Shown in pieces: positions 37,800 through 47,913 of a stretch of 64,000 bases of DNA. Source of the DNA: Bufo bufo (Eukaryota; Chordata; Amphibia; Anura; Bufonidae); contig NC_053390.1 of NCBI RefSeq assembly GCF_905171765.1, forward strand, positions 308,020,984-308,084,983, in the 5' to 3' direction. The translations under genes were made by a program, and so were the position numbers. The notes under the pieces are model-generated. The model did no database searches. It worked only from the letters and a program-made list of their open reading frames with translations, and had not been told where the DNA came from. The number at the start of each line of letters is the position of its first letter. Position 1 is the first letter of the stretch.

Positions 37800-37877
37800 C
37801 TAAGGAAGAAACAGAAGCCGTTAATATTGTACAGTACGTGAGGAAAAGACGGGATAAACACGAGAAACAAGCCTCAC

Positions 37878-38301
37878 CCATCCGCCATTGCTCTGCATCC
37901 AGTCCCTCAAGTTGGTCTCAATGTAGGTCACCATCCAGTCTTGGATCCGTGGCAGAAGAGGAGCCATCTCCTTGTTGACACACTCTGCACAGAGCGCGGC
38001 GCCAAAGACAAAAAAAGCTACCACGCGACCCCAATTCACCCCGCCCTGAAACAAGCCACTTGCCACCTCTGCAAAATGTGTATAGGCTGTGCCGGGGGTC
38101 ACGTGTATCTGTGCAGAGATTTCGCTGAAAGCCTGGCGGAAGCGATCCTCAAATTCATCTCCGGCAGCCCGCATGGCTGTGTGCAGTGGACAGGAAGCAG
38201 GTTGGTTGGCTTCTGGAACTAAGCTTCGCTGGCACAATTTATACCGTACAAAGTCTTCCACCAGGGGGCGGGTTCTCAGGTCAGACTGCGCCATGCGCTT
38301 T
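37878..38301 (-). CDS. BCL2L2: Bcl-w (BCL2L2), coding exon 1
   Basis: Bcl-w is an anti-apoptotic BCL2-family protein. It sits on the mitochondrial outer membrane and holds BH3-only proteins and BAX/BAK in check. The ATG is at 38294; the exon starts just upstream after a CTTCTAG acceptor, so a non-coding first exon lies further upstream. In order: BH4 (LVEDFVRYKL, residues 11-20), BH3 (PLHTAMRAAGDEFEDRF, 36-52), BH1 (LFQGGVNWGRVVAFFVFGAA, 81-100) and the start of BH2 (DWMQSNGGW, 131-139). The donor is TGG|GTGAGG. The full protein is 188 residues; human Bcl-w has 193. The short loop between BH4 and BH3, PVNWGR-type NWGR core and RAAGDEFE block identify Bcl-w and not BCL2 or BCL-XL. An in-frame upstream ATG at 38318 would lie in the intron and is not used. 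Confidence 0.95.
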
Positions 38302-39319
38302 CTAGAAGGCAAACACATACAGATTTTTTAATAAAAAAAAAAAAAAAGGGTAAAACATGCATCATCAGAGCAGAGGGCAGATATTAAAGGCTAGGTGCAC
38401 CTTTGGGAGCAACTTTTTTTATTATTATTATTGCATTGTACTTATTTTGAGCTTAAAAATCATCTTTTCAGATGGTCTTTATTAAAAATATGGCTTCCTT
38501 TTCTCTGTACAGAGCCGAGATGCTCTATTAGCAGGATCTGGATTTTCTGTCTTTTCTGTCATCTGGGGAGCAGACGGACTCCTTATCTCTGCTCTCTGAC
38601 CTTATAAACAGTCATTATAGCTAAGTTCTTATCTTACCGATAAGAATGTGGCTTAAATAAGAGTTTAAGACCTCTTAGTAGTTTAGAGATAAGGGTTATT
38701 GAGATAAGGGTTAGGGTCATTCCGGCACAAAGTGAAAGTAGGATGCACACAGCTAGAAAAAGTTAACCCTTTGTGACAGAACGGCTCAATATCTTTAATA
38801 AAGGCCAACTGAAAATATGATTTTTAGCCAAAAATTAGTAAAATGCAATCATAAACAAAAATTGCCTCTGAAGGTGTGCATAGCCTTTAAGGGAGAACTC
38901 CAGGACAAAAGGTTGAACATGGTAAGTATTCACCAGCAAGGCTTGCAGACCTCTCATGAATAACTCCTCAGCAGTGCTGCTTGATAAGGGGATGCCCCCA
39001 TCTTATGAAGTGATGACCTTTATGATTGTGGGGGTCCAACCTCTGGGACCTCCACCAATCCTGGTCTAGTCCTGCATCTCCTATGTGTTCCCTGCACTGT
39101 AATGCCATACTGCCCCATTCTCTGCCAGTGAGATAATGTACAGAGGATGCACTGCTGCAGCCCCATCACTCTCAGGATCAGCAGGGGTCCCCGAGATCAG
39201 AGACCCCAATAAGTGCAGCATCCAGACTCCAGTTCTTGTAGTTAGGGGGGGCGTGGGAGTGATCTGCATTACTAGGTCAATGAGACCCCCCCCCCCCCCC
39301 CCCATTCTCCTGACCCTTA
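38302..39319. other. BCL2L2 5' intron, part; no gene seen
   Basis: AT-rich. Half of a CAACCTCTGGGACCTCCACC-type MITE lies at 38885-39065, and a run of 18 C follows at 39286-39303. Confidence 0.55.
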
Positions 39320-39845
39320 GGGTACTTTCACATTTAGCGTTTTTCTTTTCCGGCATAGAGTTCCGTCCTAGGGGCTCAATACTGGAAAAGAACTGATCAG
39401 TTTTATCCTAATGCATTCTGAATGGAGAGCAATCCGTTCAGGATGCATCAGGATGTCTTCAGTTCAGTCTTTTTGACTTTTCAGGACGGAGATAATACTG
39501 CAGCATGCTGCGGTTTTATCTCCGGCCAAAATTCCGTAACGCGATTCGGCATTGAAATGTATTTATGCCGAATTCGGCCCCGATTGTTCTGGCAAAACTG
39601 ATCATTCCTTTCAGTCTGCGCATACTCAGACCCCAAAAAAATGTGGAAAAAAATAAATGCCGTCTCCGTTTTTCCAGATGACACCGGAGAGACGGATTCG
39701 GCATTTCAATGCATTTGTCAGACGGATCAGGATCCTGATCAGTCTGACAAATGCATCAGTTTGCATACGTTCTGACGGATCGGGCAGGCAGTTACAGCGA
39801 TAGAACTGCCTGCCGGACTCCTCTGCCGCAAGTGTGAAAGTACCC
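39320..39845. mobile_element. Harbinger-like MITE next to the BCL2L2/PPP1R3E promoter region
   Basis: Ends GGGTACTTTCACATTTAGCG and AAGTGTGAAAGTACCC, with TTA left and TAA right. The interior contains AGTTCCGTCCTAGGGG and ACTGATCAGTTTTATCC segments shared with 26970-27508, so both belong to one subfamily. Confidence 0.85.
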
Positions 39846-41208
39846 TAAGGCAGGAAGCACAGAGCCAGCAGCAGACCTGTTCATCTGAGGAGAGGGGGTG
39901 TCAGCTGCACAGAGCCCCGCCCCCTGGACACCTGCAGCCCACTCATTCAAGCCCTCTGTCTGTGAGCCTCCTGTGGCAGCCCCTCACCAGTCATGTGCTG
40001 CTGGGGGACCCCCCGTAGCCTCTTGCTGCCACTCTCATGCTGCTCTCTACCACATCGGTCCGTTCCTCTTCTTTTCGGCCGACTCCACTTCCGTTTCTGT
40101 CATGGCGACGCCCGATGACGTTGACACAACGTCCCCAGCTCCTCTCTGATTGGACAGCGCAGACCAGCCCACGGTGGAAGAAAATGCCGCCATACCATAA
40201 TGTGCCGAGTATAAGGGCGCCATAGACCAACACCTCACATACTGTCAGTCGCCTCTTCACGGGTGTCCATAGCCTCATGGTGTGCGGCGCACTCATACCG
40301 CCCGTCCAGAGGACCTGCTACCACAGCAGCCGTGCATGTTACCGAACTAAGCTGCGGCCATGCGGTCCCGCATGTGTTCTCCCGGCGGCGGCCGGTGCAG
40401 TGTCATGTCCCGGTGACTGCAGCGGCTGTTTCCTCACGTGTAGTGACATGGCAGGCTCCCGTGCTGACCGCCACTCTTCCACTGCTCTCCGGTTTCCTCA
40501 TTTCCTCGCGTCTGCCCCTATACACAGCGGCTAGTGTTGGGCTCCGCCCTGCAGCTTTCCTCCAATCTGCTGCCTGGACGGGAGGAGGGGGAGGCGCAGA
40601 CTATACATAGTATCGGCGGCGCTACACTGAGCATTACGGTAGTGGTCCAGGCATCTGCAGGATGCGGAGATGCGGGAGACTGGTGATGGAGGACACGGGG
40701 TGAAAGGGCACAGGACTGCAGGCAGAGTGATGAGGTGGGATCAGAGCGGTAAGAAGGGTGTAGTGTGCAGCAGAGGTGAGAGGGGTGTAGTGTGCAGCAG
40801 AGGTGAGAGGGGTGTAGTGTGCAGCAGAGGTGAGAGGGGTGTAGTGTGCAGCAGAGGTGAGAGGGGTGTAGTGTGCAGCAGAGGTGAGAGGGGTGTAGTG
40901 TGCAGCAGAGGTGAGAGGGGTGTAGTGTGCAGCAGAGGTGAGAGGGGTGTAGTGTGCAGCAGAGGTGAGAGGGGTGTAGTGTGCAGCAGAGGTGAGAGGG
41001 GTGTAGTGTGCAGCAGAGGTGAGAGGGGTGTAGTGTGCAGCAGAGGTGAGAGGGGTGTAGTGTGCAGCAGAGGTGAGAGGGGTGTAGTGTGCAGCAGAGG
41101 TGGGTGGACAGCCTCACATCATGTACATGGCATCCTGTAGAGCATAGCTCTAGCTGCATGGCACAGAGAGGACAGCTTAGTTAGGCAGGGTGATTTTTAG
41201 AACAGGGG
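39846..41208. promoter_or_regulatory. GC-rich shared 5' region between BCL2L2 (-) and PPP1R3E (+)
   Basis: The two genes diverge from here. CpG density is visibly higher than in the surroundings, especially 40020-40640. Candidate sites by eye are an inverted CCAAT box (GATTGG at 40148-40153) and a CRE-like TGACGTTG near 40117. No TATA box is convincing, which fits a CpG-island bidirectional promoter. Transcription starts cannot be placed, nor the first non-coding BCL2L2 exon. Several open frames here are artefacts of high GC content. Confidence 0.65.
40752..41101. repeat. 27-bp minisatellite, 13 copies, in the PPP1R3E upstream region
   Basis: The unit core GTGTAGTGTGCAGCAGAG with GTGAGAGGG recurs at exact 27-bp spacing from 40758 to 41082, which is 13 copies. 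The first and last copies diverge at their outer edges. Because 27 is a multiple of 3, it yields long repetitive frames on both strands that are not genes. It ends about 100 bp before the PPP1R3E start codon. Confidence 0.97.
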
Positions 41209-41622
41209 ATGTCTCGCCCCTCACGTCCTCCCGCAGGGGACATCCCCAGAAACCTGAGTTACATTGCCGGATTGTATGAGCGAGCCTATTACCGCACAGC
41301 CAGACCCAGCATAGAGGAGCACGATGAGGCAGAAGAAGGAGCGTCCTCTCCCGGCCTCTCCTGTACAGTGAAAGACCAGAGCGCTCCTCGGAGGTGGAGA
41401 TCACGATCCGCGCCTGCACTGCGTGTGTCCCGGGCGGAGCGCCACCGAAGTCCGGAGACCAGGAAGAGAGTGCGCTTTGCTGATGCATTAGGCTTGGAGC
41501 TGGAGTCTGTCCGCCACTTCAGACGTGAAGACATTCCCCGTATCCCTCCGCATGTCACCCATCGACTGCAGAAAGAGCTGCTGGAACAGCTCGGAGGTTC
41601 TTGCATGGCCAGGGAGGATGCG
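41209..41622 (+). CDS. PPP1R3E: PPP1R3E, glycogen-targeting subunit of protein phosphatase 1, exon 1
   Basis: PPP1R3E tethers the catalytic subunit PP1c to glycogen, where it dephosphorylates enzymes such as glycogen synthase. This exon encodes residues 1-138. The start MSRPSRPPAGDIPRNLSYIA fits the family's N-terminus and fixes the ATG. An acidic segment (residues 36-44) and an Arg/Ser-rich stretch (59-86) follow. The PP1-docking RVxF motif is RVRF at residues 87-90, inside SPETRKRVRFADALGLELES, the most conserved block of the family. The donor is GCG|GTATGT at 41623. Frame continues into a retained-intron extension to 41799, which I reject. It lies head to head with BCL2L2, as in mammals. 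Confidence 0.95.
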
Positions 41623-42354
41623 GTATGTGGTGCTATGTATGCTCCCCCTAAGACTATTAGATGCATGTCGTTAAAGGGGTTGTGCACCTTTTGGGGGCGG
41701 GGGTTGGCAAATCCCCCATCTTTGGCAGACCTGCTTCCTGAGGCTGGCTCCTGGTGTCTTTGCTCCCCAGACTCAGCTGCTCCACTGGTCTCCATATAAA
41801 CGTTCTGCTTGATGCCACAGCAGCCAATCGATGGCCGCAGAGGTGACCTGCTTCCCTTGCGTCATGACAAATGGTCACATGACACAAGGTGAGAAGGCCA
41901 CCGCTGCAGCCAGCCATTAGCTATAGAGCGTTCCAACAGGAAGTTTACATCCAGGGCGTGCAGCGGAGGCCGGGGAGCGAACGTGAGGTTGATCTCACCG
42001 CTGGTTTTATTCTTCTGTCTGTTTTTGCGGATGAGAATCGCCCGCTCTATTAATGAGAGTGAGAAAACGGAATGCATTGAAAATCTGATATGTCTTGTGT
42101 GCATGAGCCCTAAGGTCTCATTCAGACGGCCGTAAATGTCTTGCGGTCATGGGCGTTCCGCATTTTGCGCAAACGCACAGGCCAGCACCATATAGAGAAG
42201 CCGCCATTGCAGACAGGAATAGGACATGCTCTATATTATTATACATTAGATCAGATCTGCAGTCGGCTGTTTGGAGGAGCCAGACGTTTTGCACAACACC
42301 CTGAGAGACTTGACTGGTCGTATATTTGTTAGACAGGGCCCAGGACATTAACTG

Positions 42355-42630
42355 TTCACAAAACGTTTGATATGTCATAGCGACATATCTAATGTTTGGC
42401 TCAGTGGGGGTCTGAGTGCTGAGACCCCCACCGATCACTAGAACGAGGAGAGAGAAGCGCTCACGTAGCACAATGTCTCTCCTCACTGCAGGACTCTCTA
42501 TTGAGCACGTCTCATGATATGCAAGCTCTTCTCTCTCCTCATTCTAGGGATCGGTGGGGGTCTCAGCGCTTAGACCCTCACCGATGAAAACCTTTGATAT
42601 GTTGCTATGACATATCAAAAGCTTTATAAA
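42355..42630. mobile_element. Palindromic MITE in PPP1R3E intron
   Basis: AAACGTTTGATATGTCATAG on the left against CTATGACATATCAAAAGCTT on the right, and GGGGGTCTGAGTGCTGAGAC against GGGTCTCAGCGCTTAGACC inward. The two arms enclose a centre rich in TCTCTCCTC. Confidence 0.75.
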
Positions 42631-43481
42631 AACTCAGAGGCCCTACCTATCAGAAAATCCAGGAGCAGATGTTCAGTTTCCGTGCAGAGCCACAAGCGAA
42701 ATGAAACATTAGGCTCTGTTCACATTGCGTTTGAGCTTTCTATCGGAGCCTATATCCTGACATATATCTTTGAGGGAAGGCTCCGGAGTATGACATGGTA
42801 TACTGTAGTCCTCTACTATTACAACACATACTGGAGTATGCTAAATGGAGACTCTTATTTCCATATACAGGGTCATTGGGGCCTATGATCATTGGGGGCT
42901 GCTTGCACAATGCATAGGCAAGACACAGGGCAGTAGATTTTGGTCTAGCACGTTATCTGCTGCCCTAGAGATGAATGGAGCAGAAGCACGCGTAGCTGAC
43001 CTTTGCTTCGTTTATACAGTGTTGATTGGTGGGGGTCCCAGTGGCCAGATTCCCACTGATCAGACACCTATCCCCTATAGTGAGGATAGGAGATAAGTTT
43101 AAATCTTAGGACAACCCCTTTAAGTGCTGCATTTGGTGCAGGATTCAGACATTGATAACCTATCCTCGGGAAAGATAATCAGATCTGTGAGAGGTCTGAC
43201 TCCCAGGCCCCTTGCCAGTCAGCTACTGCCTCTTCATAGTATACCAAGCAGAGCGCCACACATTATGTAGTGGCTGTGCTCGGTATTGCAGCCCAGCCCC
43301 ATTAACTCCAATGGGATGGAGCAGCAAAAAGGCCACATGACTGACGGACGTGACTTCACAGGCCAGAGCGTTAACCTGATGCCTCAGATCCTTCCAACAG
43401 CTGATCGGTAGCCAGAGGTATTGATCACCTGTCCTGAGGGTAGGTCATGGAATTCTGGACAACCAGAAAGTGTCACATTTA

Positions 43482-44106
43482 GGCCTCTTTCACACGGGCG
43501 TTGCGGAAAAATGTGCGGGTGCGTTACTGGAACACCCGCAATTTTTCCGCGCGAGTGCAAAACATTGTAATGCGTTTTGCACTCGCGTGAGAAAAATCGT
43601 GCATGTTTGGTACCCAAACCCGAACTTCTTCACAGAAGTTCGGGCTTGGGATCAGTGTTCTGTAGATTGTATTATTTCCCCTTATAACAGGACCTGTGGT
43701 GAGCATTCATTACAGGTCAAGGACCTGTGGTGACGTCACTCCGGTCATCACATGATCCATCACCATGGTAAAAGATTATGTGATGACCGGAGTGACGTCA
43801 CCACAGGTCCTTGACCTGTAATGAATGCTCACCACAGGTCCTGTTCAGTAAAGGAGACAGAAGGAGATGCCGGCATCGCGATCAAGTGGACTAAGGTGAG
43901 TTAAATTATTATTATTATTTTTTTAACCCCTCCAGCGCTATTTTACTATGCATTCTGTATTCAGAATGCTATTATTTTCCCTTATAACCATGTAATAAGG
44001 GAAAATAATAATGATCGGGTCTCCATCCCGATCGTCTCCTAGCAACCGTGCGTGAAAATCTCACGCATCGCATCCGCGCGGAATACTCGCCCGTGTGAAA
44101 GGGGCC
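43482..44106. mobile_element. Harbinger-like MITE with an internal long hairpin
   Basis: Ends GGCCTCTTTCACACGGGCG and CCCGTGTGAAAGGGGCC, flanked by TTA at 43479-43481 and 44107-44109. 43687-43857 is a second, tighter inverted repeat with arms of about 70 bp (ACAGGACCTGTGGTGAGCAT outward against its complement) and a loop near 43765. Each arm carries a perfect palindromic TGACGTCA. A further short hairpin, ATTATTTTCCCTTAT against ATAAGGGAAAATAAT, is near 43970-44010. Confidence 0.87.
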
Positions 44107-44233
44107 TTAGTGTCTTTGCACTGAACATGTCATCTGAGAAGGAGGGGGTGTTTTCAGCCATATTTTGCCTTGGTCCTCTGTGTGCCGCCAGGTGCATGGA
44201 GCTTGAGGGTTCTAGCTGGCAGACCCCCACTGA

Positions 44234-44640
44234 CTTTAAAGGGAACCTGTCATCAACTTTATGCTGACCTCACTGAGGGCCACATAAAATAGTGACAGAA
44301 ATGCTGATGTCAGCGGTGTGTTACTCATGAGCTAAAAGGAAGTGGTTGCTGAGAACCAGCATCATAATCATTGCAGCCCAGGCCTTGAGAAGAGTCACAT
44401 CTACCTGAGAAGAGTCCTGGTTATACATAATCTCCTGCCCACCTGCTGATGATTGGCAGTTCTCTCCTAGAGAAAGGGAGAAAACTAGGTAGAAGATTGT
44501 CATCAGCAGGTGGGCAGGAGAGCAGGAACTCATGGATAACCAGGACTTTTCTCAGGTGGCCGGGACTCTTTTCCAGGCTCAGTCTGCATTGATTGTGATG
44601 TTGGTTCTTGGTAACCACTTACTTGTAACTTATAAATGAC
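44234..44640. mobile_element. Palindromic MITE (AAAGGGAACCTGTCATCA type)
   Basis: AGTGGTTGCTGAGAACCAGC on the left pairs with the GTTGGTTCTTGGTAACCACT stretch on the right. Inner arms CTGCCCACCTGCTGATGA and TCATCAGCAGGTGGGCAG are exact complements. The right outer end is eroded. Confidence 0.7.
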
Positions 44641-44876
44641 AGACGCTGAAATCAACTCGACTGTCTCTACTTTCTACTGCTGTTAGTATTGAAATGAATG
44701 GTTCCATATACGGACTGCAAAAAACGGCCCGCAAAACGGAGAAAAAAAACGGTAGTGTGAAAGAGGCCTAAAGGTGATGACAGGTTGGCATGTCATATAA
44801 AGAGAGTTTTCTGTCGCTTGAGTAACTGAAGCATCTTTCTGTGCAGTGAAGAAAAGGAAAGCTCTCTTCTTGGTAA

Positions 44877-45166
44877 GGTCCATTCACACGTCTGCAATTT
44901 CATTCCGCATTTTGCGGAACGGAATTGCGGACCCATTGATTTCTATGGGGCAGCATGATGTGCTGCCCGGATCCGGAATTCCGTTCCCAAAAACAATAGA
45001 ACATGTCCTATTCTTGTCCGCAATTGCGGACAAGAATAGGCATTTTCTATTAAGTGCCGGCAATGTGCGGTCCGCAAAATGCGGAACGCACATCGCCGAT
45101 GTCCGTGTTTTGTGGATCCATGGATTTGTGGATCCGCAAATCACACACGGACGTGTGAATGGACCC
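44877..45166. mobile_element. Harbinger-like MITE with TAA duplication
   Basis: Ends GGTCCATTCACACGTCTGC and CGGACGTGTGAATGGACCC, with TAA on both sides (44874-44876 and 45167-45169). The interior contains TTCCGCATTTTGCGGAACGG and ATTGCGGACAAGAATAGG, both of which recur in 62020-62287. Confidence 0.85.
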
Positions 45167-45913
45167 TAACAGGTTCTGACCATGAGTGCACAGTATGTCT
45201 TCTGTTACCAGATCAAAGTCAGATGGCTCTCTTACAAATCCAGGAATAGTACGCCAGTCACTTGGGGGCTAGCAGCCTGCACTTTTATGTTTGAGCTGTT
45301 TTTTTTTTTCCTTTCTGGAAAATTTCCATGCAAACCACTTTTTAGCCCTCTGGATAGTCCCTGATGCGATCAGTCTTTAACCCAATCCATATGGCTTCCT
45401 AATTGATGTTTTCCATTATTCATACTAGCTGGGAAACAATGCAAAGTACAAAGTACTAAAACGGTGCCCCTCAGTCATAAGAAAAGAGGGGTCCTTTGTT
45501 CTGCCCAGATGACTTTGGGTGAGTTCTATAAAGACCAGCACCTCTAGGTCTGACCCCGAGCTTACTATAGTACCAGTTTACAGTTTGGACACCTTTCTAT
45601 GTCATTGTTTGTGCTTTTTTTCTTCTATCTTTCTACTATATTTTTTATATTGTAGACATGAAAACGATGCAGGAACACATATGGGATTAAGTAGCAAACA
45701 AAAAAGTGTTAACCAAACCAGAATATGTTTTATATTTTACATTCTTCAAAGTAGCCTCCCTTTTGCTTTGATCTTCTCTCAATCATCTTCATGAGGTAGT
45801 CGCCTTGGGTGGTTTTCCAATCGTCTTGAATTAGTTCCTAGAGGTGCGAAGCACTTGTTGACTGCTTTTTGACCCTGTGGTCCAACTCATCCCAAACCAT
45901 CTTCATTGGGTTA

Positions 45914-46246
45914 AGCCTCATTCACACGTCAATGTCCTTGATGAAGTCCGTGATAGGGTGGCCAGTGGGTTATCCGTGAAGATGTCCATAAAGGATCTGT
46001 GTTTGGTCCGTGTGTCCGTTTTTTGCTCTCCATTTTTTCTTTTCAGGCTGCACAGCTGAAAATGAATTTCCATAGCATCTCCTCCTAATGGTCTGTGAAA
46101 CACAGATTGCATCAACGTTACGTCCGTGTTTCTCATGGACTCATAGACTATAATAGGCGTGATGGATCCGTGAGCGCGGACAAAATAGAGCATGCATCTG
46201 TGCTAAAACCACGGACCTTGCTAAAACGCTGATGTGTGAATGAGAA
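45914..46246. mobile_element. Harbinger-like MITE, right end eroded
   Basis: Left end GCCTCATTCACACGTCAATG after TTAA; right end GCTGATGTGTGAATGAGA. Internal GTCCGTGTGTCCGTTTTTTG and the CACGGACC-type segments fit the same family. Nested in the Tc1-like relic. Confidence 0.7.
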
Positions 46247-46388
46247 CGTGTGCTGTACGTGGAGAACACATACAGCACTGACATGTGGGAGTTGTAGATG
46301 TAGAGGACATGTCAACTGACATAGCACTCCATAACTCTCCTTCTTGGTCAGATAGTCCTTACATAGACTGGAAGTGGGTTTGAGCTTA

Positions 46389-46959
46389 GGCTACTTTCAC
46401 ACTGGCGTTTTGGCTTTCCGTTTGTGAGATCCGTTCAGGGCTCTCACAAGCGGTCCAAAACGGATCAGTTTTTCCCTAATGCATTCTGAATGGATAAGGA
46501 TCCGCTCAGAATGCATCAGTTTCCGCTCTGGAGGCGGACACCAAAACACTGCCTGCAGCAATTTGGTGTCCGCCTGACGATGCGGAGGCAAACGGATCCG
46601 TCCTGACACACAATGTAAGTCAATGAGGATCCGTTTTCACTGACACAATAGAAAACGGATCCGCCCCCCATTGACTTTCAATGGTGTTCAAGACGGATCC
46701 GTTCTGACACACAATGTAAGTCAATGGGGATGGATCGGTTTTCACTGACAATATGGCACAATAAAAAACGGATCCGTCCTCCATTGACTTTCAATGGTGT
46801 TCAAGACGGATCCGTCTTGGCTATGTTACAGATAATACAAACGGATCCGTTCTAAATGGATGTATTATCTGAACGGATGCATGCGGTTGTATTATCGGTG
46901 CGGATCCGTCTGTGCAGATTCATGACGGATCCGCACCAAACGCGAGTGTGAAAGTAGCC
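46389..46959. mobile_element. Harbinger-like MITE with TTA duplication and internal direct repeats
   Basis: Ends GGCTACTTTCACACTGGCG and CGCGAGTGTGAAAGTAGCC, flanked by TTA at 46386-46388 and 46960-46962. Inside, a unit with ACACAATGTAAGTCAATG and CATTGACTTTCAATGGTGTT is duplicated (about 46600-46690 and 46700-46810). Many ACGGATCCG segments. Same family as 32032-32531. Confidence 0.9.
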
Positions 46960-47418
46960 TTATTGTCTTGATGGTCCCACTAAGTGCAAATCAGGTGGAA
47001 TGGCATGTCGCTGCAGAATACTGTGGTAGCCATGCTGGTTAATTGTGTCTTGAATTTTGAATAAATCATGGACAGTGTCACCTGCAATGCACCCCCACAC
47101 CATCACACCTCCTCCTCAGTGCTTCATGGTGGGAACCAAACAAGAATCTATCTGCTCATCTTTTCTGCATCTCACAAACACATGGATGTTGGAACCAAAA
47201 ATATCAAATTTGAAGCAATCAGCAGGTGGCGCTATACTTATAGATTCCATTGAATAACTCAGTGGCTATAATACATTTTTAATTACTTGCGATTACAAAA
47301 GTATTCAGATCCAGGTGCTGGTTTAAAAACTGTAGAATATTTTTTTTTGTGGGGGGACCTTGTTGTTGATTTAAAAATAAATCATGTAATTCCTAACTTA
47401 GATGCTCTTGTTTTTCAG

Positions 47419-47913
47419 AGTTGGTGCGAGGCCCGTCATGCTTTATCCTCCTCGTGGGTAGTAGAGCGTGGAACATGGGAGAATCAAACCTGGGAGCGAA
47501 GTGCATGGGATCATGAGACATGGGATCAGCGGGTGTGCCTGCAGAGCATGCGCTGTGAAAGCTGCTTTTTGTGGGGTTCTGTTAGGGTTCTCGATCTGGC
47601 TTATGAAAAGAGAGTAACAGTGCGATACTCTCTCAACAAATGGCTTTCTTACCAGGAGTCACATGCTCTATATGCTGCTCGACTGTGCCATGGCGGATCG
47701 GGTCACCCTGGCACAGATCTCTTCACCTTTCGTCTCCCTCTGCCACAACTGGACCAACCACAGGCTTCATCACTAGAGTTTGCCATTTGCTATCAAGTAG
47801 GGGATGAGGAGTTCTGGGACAACAACAAAGGCAGAAATTACAGCCTTGTTCGACCAGAAACTAGGTCTCCTCGAACTCAGGAATCTGAGGATGGATGGAT
47901 TCATTTCATATAA
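47419..47913 (+). CDS. PPP1R3E: PPP1R3E, exon 2 (CBM21 glycogen-binding domain)
   Basis: Encodes residues 139-302 and the stop, joined in phase 0. Starting SWCEARHALSSS, it reaches the CBM21 carbohydrate-binding domain from about residue 177: VCLQSMRCESCFLWGSVRVL, then DLAYEKRVTVRYSLNKW, DLFTFRLPLPQ, LEFAICYQVGDEEFWDNNKG and RNYSLV. FWDNN is the family's conserved sugar-binding segment. The protein ends GWIHFI, the usual end of PPP1R3E and PPP1R3D, which confirms the stop. Residues 157-176 form an unusual tandem tract TWENQTWERSAWDHETWDQR encoded by a 15-bp repeat. The total of 302 residues compares with about 279 in human. A candidate AATAAA lies at 48068-48073. Confidence 0.95.
   Translation, partial: SWCEARHALSSSWVVERGTWENQTWERSAWDHETWDQRVCLQSMRCESCFLWGSVRVLDLAYEKRVTVRYSLNKWLSYQESHALYAARLCHGGSGHPGTDLFTFRLPLPQLDQPQASSLEFAICYQVGDEEFWDNNKGRNYSLVRPETRSPRTQESEDGWIHFI

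Larger units (their letters stand above)
45571..47215 (-). pseudogene. Degraded Tc1-like transposon in PPP1R3E intron, with two nested MITEs
   Basis: The end TACCAGTTTACAGTTTGGAC resembles Tc1-type terminal repeats. Minus-strand reading gives scattered transposase blocks: VPTMKH and GGGVMVWG-like text near 47100-47130, FKIQDTINQHGYHSILQ near 47000-47060, LTKKESYGVLCQ near 46330-46370, then GLNPMKMVWDELDHRVKKQ, LIQDDWKTTQGDYLMKMIER and KGGYFEECKI at 45720-45910. Frameshifts and stops break it, and the 5' part is missing. MITEs at 45914-46246 and 46389-46959 inserted later. Confidence 0.8.
41623..47418. other. PPP1R3E intron 1 (5796 bp), filled with mobile elements
   Basis: GTATGT donor and TTGTTTTTCAG acceptor. 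Listed separately inside it: MITEs at 42355, 43482, 44234 and 44877, and a Tc1-like relic with two MITEs at 45571-47215. Further partial elements: TAAAGGGGTTGTGCACCTTTTG at 41672; a Harbinger-like left end GGTCTCATTCAGACGGCCGT at 42113; right halves near 43010-43125 (ends CAACCCCTTTAA) and 44700-44771 (ends GTGTGAAAGAGGCC). No other gene is seen. Confidence 0.85.

Noticed and set aside
38295..38318. Upstream in-frame ATG of BCL2L2 adding 8 residues
   Set aside because: It lies before the CTTCTAG acceptor at 38302-38303, so it is intronic; the start at 38294 fits Bcl-w.
40518..41159. 213-codon minus and 156-codon plus frames made of nine-residue repeats
   Set aside because: They are the two translations of the 27-bp minisatellite, 27 being a multiple of 3.
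41623..41799. Continuation of the PPP1R3E exon 1 frame to a stop at 41799
   Set aside because: A strong donor at 41623 and a phase-matched CBM21 exon at 47419 show it is intron; the text is not family-like and enters a MITE.
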